A stretch of DNA of 64,000 nt from Dermacentor variabilis. Lineage: Eukaryota > Arthropoda > Arachnida > Ixodida > Ixodidae. Under the pieces are notes generated by a model. That model was not told the DNA's origin, did no database searches, and was given only the letters and a program-made list of their open reading frames with translations. The number at the start of each line of letters is the position of its first letter. Within the stretch, counting starts at the first letter, position 1. This document shows, piece by piece, positions 27,801-41,100 of this stretch. The stretch spans positions 155,460,051-155,524,050 of the forward strand of contig NC_134574.1 in assembly GCF_050947875.1 (NCBI RefSeq), in the 5' to 3' direction. The position numbers and the translations under genes are program-made.

Positions 27801-30800
27801 CCGTCGATGCCAACACAGTACTCACAGCAAGCAGCAGTATCAAGTGGTGGAATGTAGACACAAAATCAATCGTAATGGTACGTAAAATTTGTTACGTACC
27901 ATTGCGTCAAGTTTTTTGCCTACGCAATGGACGATGCTTCCTTTTAGTGCCTGCAAGCACAGTAGCAAGTGCAGTTTGTTACAAGTTCGCAAATACAATG
28001 CTGGTGACAAGTTGTCTCTGAAAGGTTTTAACAAAGTGTCCTAAAAATAGGTCACAATTTTACTGGCTTACATAATGGCTGTTTATACTAGGCTGGTACT
28101 TGGGGTACTCCTGAAGTGCCCATTTTCGTAACCTGTTAGCAGCACTGTGGAAACAGCTATTCAATGTCACATATATGTGTGTATGCCGTGAGCTTTACGA
28201 GTTTTCATTTTTCTTTCTTTTTTTTCTATGTGCGGATCCCATCCAATCTGCATAAGCTACACAGAAACTATCGCAGTGCTTATCTTTGTCAGTGCGATTG
28301 CATTGTGCCTTTTGCACGCACCATGACCATAGGTTGGTTAAGATAAACGGCACGCGCTCAGGCTTACTCACGAAATACCTAAATCTTTAACTTAAGACTT
28401 AATGAAATCCCACTCATCTGCTTCACTCTGACCCATTCTTACCAAGGCCACTTATGAATGTCTTGTGCTTCGTTATTGTTCTGTGCTACACAAATCTATG
28501 GCTCCGACCGGCTGCGACTTTGGAACCTGTTATTTAATTGCTTTGAAGAGGCTTCCAAATTTCACTGCAGTGTAGCATTTGAAGACACAGAGCACATCTT
28601 TCTTGGACGTGCTTGCATTGCAGTTAGAAATCTTGTACTTCTTCTTCCTTCTTTATGTACAGAAGGAACTTCTGCATGTAGCTACACATGGCTTAGATAT
28701 TTAGGTTGCCGAAGAGCACAAATGAGACGACCTTGCTGCACAACAGTCCAATTTATAACAGTGCTGCAAGGATATCCTCATAGGCTCTCTGCACCGATGT
28801 GGGACTGGTCGCACACGAATCAGTCGAGTTTGTGCCAGCGAATCGTTGGGCCAGAATTAAACCTACTTTTGCCTGTTTCTTCCCTCTCTTCTGCTGAGCA
28901 GAAGTTCACAGGTCACGTAACCGAGGTGAGACAGATTTTGCCTGTGTTTGTGCCCAGCAAGACCGGTGAAGGGAGGACCTACTTTCTGACTTGCGCAGCC
29001 AACGATCGGCAAGTGAGTGCATGGTGAGTTCGTCTGTGTGCCTTGTTTAAAAGAATGTTGGGTAGAGAGAAAGAACTGTACGCTTGGGCATCACGCAGCC
29101 AATTTCCTTTTGTTTGTGTAGAGTGCGCAGTATCTCATGAATGGTGTGTTACAGAAACGTCACAAAGCAGCAGCTATGTGGAGCATGTTTTCGCTGTATC
29201 AGGCTGTACACATGGCACATCGCTGTAGGCAAGCAACATTTGTGCATGTTTGACCGAGGCAAAGAGGGGGGCTTTGAGGCCATGGTGGACTAATTGGAGA
29301 GGTGAACACTGTCCTGGGTGAGCATATGGTCTGCATTGCCTGACAGTGCAAAATTGAGATTATCCACTTGTGCAACGTAAATGCCACAGTCTGAGCATGT
29401 TTCGGTTACGACTTTTTGCAGGCAGCAAAGCCACAAGCTGTTGGGAGTGGCAATAGCAACGAAGCTTTGCCAGTATTGATGAGTGATGTCATTGTGATTG
29501 TCATGACGAATGTGTTCTGCGCGAATCTCATTCCTGGTCGCTACCTGAGGAGGTTTTCGTGTTGATGGTGCAACATTTCACATGAAAGGGTCCCTACTGT
29601 CCTGCAGTATTTAGTTGTCCGCGTGGATGAACGAGGCAAGTGAGTGTTGTGAAACAAAGGGATGTTGTTTGCACTATAACCAGGCGTAGCTAACGGCCAG
29701 TTCCCGTAAAAACCACCGTACTTATCAGAGTGTAGAATGTTTTATTTACATCAGTTACACAAGCACTGCTCAAATGCAGTCATCACTGGTGAGGTGGAAG
29801 CCCAAGTCTCCTCATATAGTAGCTTCGCAATGAACAAAAAGACACCTTTTGTGGCATGTCTTTGGAGCATGATCGCATAATGTCACTAGAAAGAAAGAAG
29901 CATCAACTACGTGGCAGCATCAGCAGTGCTAGGAAAACATGATGTAGCTTTTGGACAGAGGTAGGCATCTTTAAAATGAAGCAGCTGCTCGAGAAGAAGC
30001 ATGTGTTCTTTATGTACTGACTGTAATTTCTGCTTATTACCTTTAGGCTTTTAATGCAGAAATAAAGATTCAGTTAAATTTTACAAAGTATTTTGCCCAC
30101 TTCTTGCCCAGCAACAAAGGACCATCCTGTAAATGAGAATTCGATACGGCCTGAATAGGTCCCAAACCCTTAAGGCCTCAAGGAATGCTATGCACCAACA
30201 TCCAGGGTTCCATGATCGCTGCTGTGCCCTTGGACTGCTTATCAACCAGTCATTCTTCCTGGGAAGAGCCCCAATGCATTACAGCAGTACTGATTCATAA
30301 TCGCTGCAGTGACATAACAGTGGCCTTCATGCATTGTTGCGCATCTCTCAGTGCCAGATGGTCTTGGAACATTGCAGGCACCTTGAGAAAGGAGCCAGTT
30401 CGAGCTCATTGGCCAACTTTGTGCTCTCGGAGGAAGCAGTACACATCAGCATTTCACATACATCAGAGAACAGCAAGGTACGGGACAGCCTTTGCGGGGG
30501 CATAGTGTCTTTTTTTGTTGTTGCTGTACTGGTATCGAGCCTTAGACTGTTTTCTTGCAGACGGCACACCTCTCAGCAGTGACCAAGTCCGGTGCCCTGC
30601 ATATATTTGAACTGCAGCTGAACGGGTAAGATACTGTGTGATCCACTTGTATTTCCCGTGTCCGGGTTAGGGTGATAGTTTTTATCGGCTGTATAAACTT
30701 GTAAACATTTGCTGACTAGCTAAAGTAACAAGCATGGTATCATGCGTGTATACGCAAACACGAACAGATCTCTTTCGATGACCACTGACATGCGCTGTCA

Positions 30801-32125
30801 AAACGTTGGCATGAGGAAAAGCGGCAGCAGCAGCGAGCAAATTGCCCTTCGTGCTGCCTCTTGCTTCAATGTGAAATAAGCAGCGAGAACACATTGGAGA
30901 CAAAGCCCACAGCACACCTAGAGTCTTTGCCCACCACATATCACTTTCATGGTAGGGCCCACTCAGCTGCGCCATACACAACTGCTGCCGGAGTAGAACA
31001 CCCCCCTGCTGCCTTGCGCGTGATGGAAGATGGCATGCTTCCTCCTCGCCTCGCTCCCTTGTGCGTGCAAGATTGAGCAGCCATTCCTCTCAGCTCAACC
31101 TCGCTCGCTTTCACTCCCACTCACGGCATACAGCATGCAGGTGCAATGTCATTGCACTTGGACTTTGTACGGAACATCACGGCAACACCGATGGCGGAAA
31201 TGTATCTGGAGTGTCCATATTATTGCCATCGCAATAAGATATCTTTTTAAGATCCTTTAAAACTACTAGTGGCACATCCAGGGTATTGCTTGTGGGAATT
31301 TCTTTCTAAAAATGGACATTCTTTGTGCAGCTGGGCCACTGTACAAGTGCAGCAGTGGCCCTCAGAGGATTACAGTGAAAAGCGAGATAAATGCAGGGCT
31401 ATTAAGGTTCTATGGGTCTTGAAGAAAAGGTAGTACAATAACCTTTCGGTTTACTTTGGTGTCACAGTTGGTGCTACATTTGGTACATTGTGCAAACAAT
31501 GTCAATTTTTGGGGGAAAAGAGCTTTGACCTTGATACTGTTACTTTCAAAGACCTAAGAAACATGTTAGTAATTTCCAAATTTGTTGACATGTGTTTTTG
31601 TATATTTCAGTGTTTTCTTGTATTTCAGTATGCATAACCTTGCCTGTTATGTCGTGACCACAGCTGTTTTGTCCCATATATACAAGAGAAAGCCAGGACC
31701 CTTCAGGCTGCTAGCACAGCTTTTTCTCCTGCTGTTCTCACATCCTTGTTGCAAATAACCATGAATTGATTGATTGATTAGGTGCACATCAGTATGCTGA
31801 AAAGAAGCTGTCTTCTTAGACTAAGTTAGCTTTGCCTACTGGAACAAATTGGGGGCGCACTCTGCGTGTGTAGCATTGACGGAAGTTGCCAGCAAAGGTT
31901 TCTGCTGTATTGAAAGGCCCTTGTCGTTAACCATGGCACCACTGTTGCAGGCGCTGCAGGACGCCCGTGCAGCCCAAGTTCACCGTGCAGGTGGCCACTG
32001 AGACCCAGAATGGCAAGGCACCCAAGCCACAGCCAGTGGCCATCCTGGCCGCCGCCTTCTGCCCCACTGGCGACCGCCTTCTACTCTGCTACAACAGCTT
32101 CCTGTCGCCTAGCTTTGAGCATCTG
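24899..32125 (+). CDS. WDR43: WDR43 exons 1-8, WD40 propeller
   Basis: Exon 1 begins [20 protein letters not shown] and ends SWGPTRQGF. Exon 2 starts with a basic stretch ([13 protein letters not shown]) and carries [12 protein letters not shown]. Exon 3 has [12 protein letters not shown] and DQHIVHWSV, exon 4 SSIKWWNVD, exon 5 [13 protein letters not shown] and NDRQVSAW, exon 7 THLS-type strand [10 protein letters not shown], exon 8 [20 protein letters not shown]. The start of exon 6 is uncertain: the coding part from [12 protein letters not shown] (30358) is clear, but the best-looking acceptor (ctctcag at 30351) is out of phase with exon 5; the in-phase one ends at 30320. Confidence 0.88.
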
Positions 32126-35100
32126 GTGGGCACCCATTTTTTTCCCCCTCTTGTCGTGCCTGCCACCTCTCCTACATTTCCCATGAAGTTTACAATTTTG
32201 GGCTCATTCAACAGTTTTACGGAAAAATAAGTTCTGTACGAGAAAAATTTTTCATTCGTCTGTCTTCGAACGTTGTGTTTGGATTCTTCTGTTAGTGAAA
32301 GGATGGCAGAGGGTTATTCTTTTTTTTTTTTAATTGCACAAGTACACCTTGTGGCATAATTCAAATGAATATGTAAAGGCCTGTTTTTTTTTTGATAAAA
32401 TCCAGAAGCAGCCGGTACAAAAGACTGTCCACTAGCGAAGGTCGGGCGGATGGCCAAGGTGCTGGTCCAAGCTTTATAGGTGGCGGGCACTGGCCGTCGG
32501 TAGGCCCGAACAGCTTCTGAGGTGGTGGTCTAGTGTTGCCTCCGTGGCAGCTGCGAGACAGAAGGGACAGGACGCAGGGCGTCCGTGTGCACTAAATGTA
32601 TTCAGCTTCGAGCAACAGATATCGGCTAAAAAAAATCACAGTAGTCTGAAAACTATGCAAAGGATTGTTAATAAAATCTGCATGTATCCCATGTGTAGTA
32701 TCCCACAAAAATCATGTGCCAGGGCAAGTGTAAACACAATTTCATCGTATCACACCTTCCCTCCTCGGTGCAGGGAAATACAGTCGAATCTCATTAATTT
32801 GAACACGCTTAATTCGTACTTCCGGTTTACTTGAACTGACGCCGTGGTCCCGTCAAGGTTATGTGTATTCCAATAGGCGAAAATGCCCGGTAATTCAAAC
32901 GCGCAAGCATTTGTAACGGTTAATTTGAACATACCACACTTCGACAAATCACGTGGCAGCATCTCCGATCAGTATTGCTCTGACACCATCATAGAGGAAA
33001 GGGTTGTGGTAAACTTGTGGTACACACTTGTGGTAAAATGTGCGCCGGTAAAAAGCCACACTTGTGGTAAAATGTGCGCCATGGGAGAAATCGGGCCTCG
33101 CGTCAGCTCTCGCTCGTGCTTGTTTTGGTTGGCTTAGTTGGTCTCGCTCGCACTTTTTTTTATATATATACAATGACGCTTTTTAACCGAGACGCCCCGA
33201 TGGAAAGGTTGTTAGAGATAGTGCGCCATACCTGATTCTGTACAAGACAGGCCCTGAATACAAGGACACGAAGGCGACACCCAACACCTCATTCTTCTTG
33301 TCGTTTGTATGCGGCAACGTCGTAACGGAAGGGAACACACCAATATGATTATGATCAGTGTCAACGACTTTGTCATCTTGACATGATTCATGTTAAGAAT
33401 GCATGATGAAGAACGTAAACACCGTGCTGATCTGTCAGCAGATGAAGGAAAAAAAATTGGAGTACACTTAAGCTTTGCCTATAAGAGTGGAACGCAATAG
33501 TGTTCAAAGATGCCTGACTGCTTCTCATGCTTCCTGGCAACTGCGGCTTATGTAACCGTAGTGTTTGCCGGGAAACACTAGCGGTGAATGCTGTGCACGA
33601 AGACGAGCTTTCTGGTAGAAACGCAGCCTTCTGCATGGACTGCGATGCGGCGGAGGCGAGTGCCATCTGCAGGTGTTGCAAGGAACCAGACGCACCGCTT
33701 TATGGCCCTTGAGATCTGTGCATGCAAACCTAGGAGGCCACGGCCACTCTATAAAACATAGAATCGCTTGAAAAGGGGTTTGTGGTGGGTTGTTTTATTT
33801 TTTAAGTTTTTGTGTAACAGAATTATGTTTTCTCGTATATTCAAATTACAGTCCGATGCTATCATGTCTGTAGCTTGTGCGTAAGTCGTACTTTACGATT
33901 TTTCTGTGTGTTTTACCTTGAGAAATTCAATTAGTTCAGTAATTTTCTTGCACACCTCATGGAGGGCCAGCGTGGTTGAGTATCTGTGGTTCGCACTTCT
34001 TTTTGCCGAGACGACGTCCGGTGCTGGACGCGGGACACTGACGCCGGAGTTTCTGTGACACGGGGCCCTTAATGCTGTCGCATTAAAACATGGCCTCGGC
34101 AACTCCGCTGCTTCAGTGGTGGTAGGTGGCAGAGGTAATTAGTGCCATCCAGCAAGCTGGTGGGAAAGCAAATCCGCTTCCCCCCCTCCCTTGCTCGCTA
34201 CTACACTCCCCTCACCCTCTCTTTCAACTCCGTTGTAACTCCTTCACCTTCGACAGTGTCCGCATGTGCGTGTCTCCACACCAGTCCTGCCGGCCCAGCG
34301 CCAGTTTAGCCCGCTCTTTGAACTTTCATTTTCTGCCGTTATCGGGAAGCGAGCGTTGGTTAGCACGGGGAGTTTTGTGGTCCTCACTCGCTGTGTGCTT
34401 GCATGCCTAGATATTTCACGACTCGCACCATTCGTGCATCGTGCTATGGTACATGAAGGCTTCAAGAACAAGTCTTTATTTTGATTCGAACAACCTTTAA
34501 GGTTATCGAAAATTATCGAGATTTGACTGTATTTACAAATTTTAAATTTCACTGCTTGGCAAATAGGCCTAGTGTGGTAATTATAAGGGATCAGCACACA
34601 GTGAGCCTGATAAACAAAGGCTCCTCGCTATCATTCATGTTCTCGGCTCATACATCTACGTCATACATCTACATAGGAGATAGTAAAGACTGCTGGAATG
34701 GGGTGTGGCGGCGGCACATGTGATGTCTCAGAGGTACCGTAATAAAGGCATTGGTTATTGTTTAGGCATGAAGAATTTTGATGCTACCTCATATTGGCGC
34801 CTGTAGTATGTTTTTAAAAACTGATGAAAGCAGCTCCAAGCTGCTTTCATCAGGGGCATACTCTTGCCGCTTGTTCGGCACCTTCCTTTCGATTTTCAGG
34901 GCAAGTTGATCAAGCACATCTCGTGTCATTTATTGCAGAACATCGCAACAGACCTGCGGGAACAAACATGGCTGGTTCGACAGGTGAAGCCCCCTGTTTC
35001 CTGCAGTACAGAGGATGGCATTTCCCAGGTTAGTACTAGGAGTTGTGAACATAATGCTACGGTTAAGTAGAAATTGCCAAGATCTGCAGTGGTGCTGCTG

Positions 35101-38100
35101 TCCAAGCAGGTGCTGCTGTCCTGGCAGTTTCTGCTAATGTCATTTGTTTCATTTCTTTTTTTTTATAATGGAAAGAAAACTATGACTGCTTTTGAAATAC
35201 TAATACTCATTTCAAGTGTTTTCTTGGAACACCCAGTTGTCGCTGCTATCAGTACCACTCTGTAAAGCAATGTGCACTCACTCGAAATGACCGAAGGTTT
35301 ATCAGTCCAACTGTAGGCAGTAATGACGAGTTAGTGCTTCTGCATATTTCTTCAGCAGTACTTTACCCATCATAAGAATGGGATGGCAAATACTGTCCAA
35401 CCCACTTATAACGATATTCAAGTGCCAAGAAAATTTTATTGGTTTAACCGATAGTTGTTGTGACTTGTTCGCATAGAAAAAAGAAAACAGAGGGGATAGC
35501 AATAAAAACGTTTTAACTTGACAGAATACCAGTAGTACAGTTGAACCCACTTATAGCATTACCGGTTTAACAACACTCAAATGTAACCATGAGCAACTAT
35601 GGCACTGTGAACTTCAGTGCATTCTGTGTTAAAATAAACCGCTCACTGTAATGCTCCCAGGCTACGTTATTGGTTACAACAATCAAATCTGGGTACTGGG
35701 TCTCTGCACTGAAAGAAAAAAAAACACGAAATCCTGGAAAAGAAATAAAAGCGCGAGCCACTGCCCTTGTCTGCATGTGCGGCACATAGGCGGGTGTAGT
35801 AAAGGTGGCGGATCGCTTTTTCCTTTTTTTTTTCCCCCCCTAGATTTATCTACCATGCATTAGTTCAAGGTGCCCCTTATGCATTTTTTACCTTTCCGGC
35901 TCTTTTGTTTGCGTCAGGTCAAGCAACCAGTGCAACCCACACGAGAGGTGACAACGCTGGCCCCCGGCCATTTGGCTCCCAGTATCGGCAAGCGCAAGAC
36001 ACCGGCTGACTCTATGGGACAGGTGAGGGGTTACATGGGGTTTGTTGTCATCCTTGAAACCCTTGGAAAGCTCTTGCATGTGAAACTGCCATCTTCAAGG
36101 CCTTGAAAGCCCTCCAGGTTCCTTAAAACTTCTCGAATTTTTCATTTGTTACGCCTCGTTGATTTTATAGTCGAAACCCGCAATAGCGAAATCCCGAGGT
36201 AACGACATTCTTGCTACAACGAAATATTTTTTATGTATTTCATATCTCGTGACAACAAAACTTTCTTTTACAGCAATCCTGCATTAACAAAATTTATGAA
36301 ACCACAGTCTGCATATTATCTACTCCTGTAATGCTAAGTCTCCAAAACTACTCAAATGCATTGGTTGGGTCCTTAAATTGTGTAAACTACCACCACAGCA
36401 TGCTTGTATGGTTGCCGCCATTTTTGTTTACAAAAGAACAACAGTGAAGTAGTTGCACCTTGCAACTGGCGACAGCTTTGATGACCGTGGTTTATCCTTT
36501 GCAACGGACGCTAGTACTGCTCAGTGTCCTGACCAGAAATGTAATATACATTTTTTTTAAGTAGGAAAAGATTACAAAATAAAGCAGAGGTAACCTTGCA
36601 ATAGGCACATTTATACCCTGTGTGCCATCATGGAATGGGCTAATGTGAAGCGGAACTGCCTGTGTGGCATGCTGATTCATAATTGCGAATTAGCGAAATC
36701 TACATCCACATGGGAAGACCCCAATGATGCTTTCCGGCTTTGTGCTTTGTGTACCGTGCACGTAATTGTGTGTGTGTATGGTGGTTGAGTGCCTCAGCTG
36801 TGTGTGTGGTGATCAGACCGCCGACTTTGCCAGCCTGCTAAGACGTCGCTTCCAGCCAAACTGCGTAAGTTTTCTGCGCTACAAGATAAGGCTGCCATTA
36901 TTGCGCACAGGCTGAAAAAGGGCAGGAAGAAGGTGGAGATCGCTGACGAATTTGGAATTGCGTGCGATTCACCATCTACACTTTTCAACATCAAGGCCTC
37001 CATTCTCTCTGCACTCAGAAATGGTTGATGAGGTGGAGCTCTGAAATGTACGCTTTTCTTTTTCCCCACCAAACTGCACTTCTGTGCTGTAGCCGCTCGA
37101 CCAAGGCATCATTCGCAGCGTCAAGTGCGCCTACAGAGAGAGGTCGATTGAGTGTCTGCTGCTGCATCTCCAGGTCAAAAGTCCTACTGACTTGGACTTG
37201 TTCATGGCGTTTGAGATGGTGTTTGCCACATAGGTGACAACGTGTCCAGCTGTGATTGCAAATTGTTTTATGCACACCAGCTTCATTGCCACTCAGAAGA
37301 CATCGTGTGCTGATCCAGCGGCGCCGGAGGAAGTTGCCCAAGGATGCACTCGATAACAGTGCTGCAACCGCAGCACCGCCAGCACTGACCAATGCATGGG
37401 GCAATCTTTGCACCATGGAAAACGAAGTTCCAGGTGACTTCAACGTCGACAAGTTCATTTGCGTGAATGTGATGGCATTGTTGCGCATGAGGAGATGACC
37501 GACAAGGCCATGAGTGCAATGTGTGCAAAGGTGACAACACGAGAAGACGAACCCGCGGGATGTGTTAGACGCCTTCGATGCAATTCGTTTGCTTTTTGGC
37601 AAGCACGGTGACGACGTGGCAATGGACCACTTTTTGCGGTGCGAAGGCAGAGCTGTCAAGTTGCTACGAGGCAAGGCTCGGCAAAATAAGCTTCCCCACT
37701 TTTGGCAATAAATTTTTGTTTGGAAAGTCATTTTCCTGTCTTTTCTGTCTTATTCTCGTACCAACGAAATTCCCACCAAAGCAAAATTTTTCGCATTCCC
37801 AGGCGATTTCGTTGTTGCAAGTTTTGACTGTATGCCTATTTGACCACAAGGTTTATGCAAGCCAAGAGTCAAAGCTATTATGACCATGCTGCTGAAAGCC
37901 AAGTTCACTTAGCACTCGACACGATCATACAGGCGGTGGGTCTCGCTGTCTGTTTCCAAGAGAAGTGCACATTTGGAAAGGCTGATTTGGCAGCTTTTGG
38001 CAACACAATCATTGTATGATCTTTAACCACTGTGGCTGGCTGACTCATGCATGCTTGAGTCGTGATACCACGTAACCGCTACCTCCGATTTCGGTGACAT

Positions 38101-41100
38101 GAGGTCTCCTGCTTCACATCCGAAGCCACATTGTACTTGGCACATGTTTTGAACTGGTCAACTAGAAGGCGATGTAATTCATTATTTGTGCCGTTCTCAA
38201 GGAGTTCATACTTGCAGCATTGTTGTGAAGTCTACAGCTCCCTAGAAAATAAAATTTTAAAAAAGACAATTTTTCAGTCTGTACTCCTTCAACACTGTTT
38301 AGTGAGGACCACGTATGTGGGGGGGGCCCACAAAAAACCTACCTTTTGTTTTGATGCCTCTCATGGGTGTACTTCCATGTCCCGCCGCCAGGTCTAGCTT
38401 GCTTATAGCCCTCTGCTGTCAGGGCCTTAACTGAAGCCATCATAGAAGCAAGTCACTCTGTGCATCGCTTTGTTTTGAAAAAGTTAACTACGACAAGTCT
38501 CTGAAAACATAATGTGTGATCGTAAAGAACGGCTTGTATGCATAAAATTTTGTTTTATTTTGGAAAAAAATGTTCATGGAAACTCGTAGAGTGCTTCAAG
38601 AAGCCTTCAAGAAACAAGCCTTTAACCGTACTCAAATCTACTACTGGTATCGTCAATTGAAGGTTGGCAAAATAAACATTGACAATGAACATTATTCGGG
38701 TCGCCCTTCAGCCAGTCAGAAAGGTGAAATTGTTGATTTTATTTGTGAAACCAAGATTGCAAAATTCCTAGATGTGAAACCAAGATCAACCAAGGTTGCC
38801 AAATGACAATCGACGAGTTATCAGAGAATGCAGGCATGAGTTGAAGTGTGTGCTAACAAATTTTGATTGAGGAATTGCAGGTGAGGTTAAAAAAAAAAGG
38901 TTGAAGGGGCACTCATTCGATCATGTACCGGCCGTAAATGCACTCATGCCCCTTGGCAGCATCACAAATGAGGAATTTCTATGACGCATCGAACTGTGCA
39001 AAAGAGCGAGTTAAAGGGACACTAAAGGTTACTATTAAGTGAACGTGGACTGTTGGAATACCATCCCAGAAACCTCGAAACGCTTGTTTCGTGCCAAGGA
39101 AAGACTTATTTTAGGAGAAAATGCGTTCTGAAGCGTCCGCGTACCTCTAGCGCAGTTCAAATCGCCCGCCCTCCGATCGAGGAGTACTGACATCATGCTC
39201 TCATAGCGACGTTGCGCCATCGGTGAGTAGAACAGCGTCCGCAGACGGTGCTACGGCTTTTCTGCGCAAAACGCAAACGTGCGGCCAGAAACAGAGCCGA
39301 CAGCAGAGCGAAAGCGGGAGTATGGTGGCTAGCGGAAGGAGAAACGCGCGAGCATAAGCTTGTACTTTATTCTATGACGCAAACTTCGACGCTCATCAAC
39401 GACAGATTGGCTCGCGATGCTGGGCTCAACTTCAGCTATTTGAGCACTGACGAGCGCGACCTGCTGCTGAGGGCTCGCGCTGCCGGCGTCGTTGCGTACT
39501 ACGACGGCGGCCTCGACACCGGCTCTCCGGAGCGGGAAAGCAACGAGGGCTTCCCACGACATCACAAGGACGTGGCATTATCACTGCTTGTTCGAAAGTT
39601 TCGCCAGCCAGCAGAACCCGCACAGCACGACGCCATAACGAAACTACTGAAACTCCAAAGAGTGCGCGGCGCAGAGTCGAGCGAAAACGAAACCTTTCGA
39701 CCACCCATACTACTGAAGGGTAACGTCAAAATGTTATTTTTTCTTAGAATCGAATAGACACAGACAAGTAGCATTTTCTTCCGTCTTATTATCGAATGAA
39801 ATTATATTTTTAATATGAGTAATGGAGTATTAGTAACACAAATTATGAGGAGTGCTTTCGTCATCGGGCTAGTACCGGAATGTCGCTGGGGGGTCTCAAA
39901 TCGTGTCATGCATTTACCTCAATTCCTCGGTTACAAAAGTTCTGTTTGCGATTAGATTGACGCCTTAGACGTTCTAGAACATTGCTCTACCACATTAACT
40001 TGACTTTCTGGTAACCTTTAGTGTCCCTTTAACAAGCGCATTGCAGCTCAAGGAGACTACTTTGAAAGCAACTAAATTGTTTTTCCTTTAAAACTGAATA
40101 AAAATGTTTATTTCGAAAATGTTTGGTTATCTTTGCATCCCCACTCGTAGCTGTTGACTATACTTCCTTTTCTTTTCGTTCTTGCTCATTCCCCACACAG
40201 AAACAGGCTTGCCATGATCTCTGATTAGAGAGGCCTTTTGAAATAAAACTTGGAAAAGAACTAGAATGTAGGAGGTTCCCTTGTTAGTAGGCCCGCACTA
40301 TCAGTGGTTTCTCTATTCTAGTATCTGTGGCGTCATTAGTGTAATATTTGCCTCTGGACTGCATAAAAGTGTGTCTTTGCTGGGCTTTAATCTAGCTTCA
40401 TTTTCTTTCTTTCTTTCTTTCTTTTCTTTCTTTTTTTCTTCTTTTTTTATCTTCACATATTTAGTACATTTATGAAGGTCGTTTCGTAGTGGAATCTATG
40501 CAATAAATAGCGCAGTGCCTGATGTAAACCATAGGTCCGTTCGATTCGCCTGCTCTTCCCTGGTTCAGGAGTTGCTGCACCTTGCTATTCGTTTCTCTCA
40601 GTGCGGGCTTCGTGCAGAACACGTTCGCAGCATTCCCTGCATCGGTGGGAAAGGTAGTGTGGGGCTTGCGCACAAGTTGCCAGGCTGGTTCTGCCCAAAT
40701 GCAGGGAACTGGCGGTGAACTGGAGTGAGCTACCGGTTCACGAGGTGCAGGGCAAATCGAACAAATCTTATGAGTGCACCTGATGTTTCGTGAATTCATT
40801 CCTGGATGAACAGAGCTGCAAAGTTCATGCAGAGGTGTGACGTTTCTATGTGGCACTGGCGCAGCTGCCCATGGAGGAACGGCTTCTGGCCGTCGCACAG
40901 GCGAGCGGCAAGGAGCCCCCGCGGGCGGACAACCTGTCGCAGCTGCTGCTGCAGGGCCTGCAGAGCGAGGACCCCAGGCTGCTAAACGTGAGGCTTTGCC
41001 TTTCTCTGCAGTTACGTCTCTCGTTGTTCTGGTGTGACCACATACTCACTCAAATCTAGTTCAGCTTCTATTTCAGGCCAATCCCCGAAACTTGGAAAGT

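Noticed and set aside
28458..28901. Open frame continuous with WDR43 exon 5
   Set aside because: A clear acceptor precedes exon 5 at 28901 and the upstream residues do not resemble WDR43; it is intron that happens to stay open.
29478..29553. Box C/D snoRNA candidate in a WDR43 intron
   Set aside because: TGATGA and CTGA are present and vertebrate WDR43 introns host snoRNAs, but box C lacks the preceding purine, no terminal stem forms and no guide could be checked.
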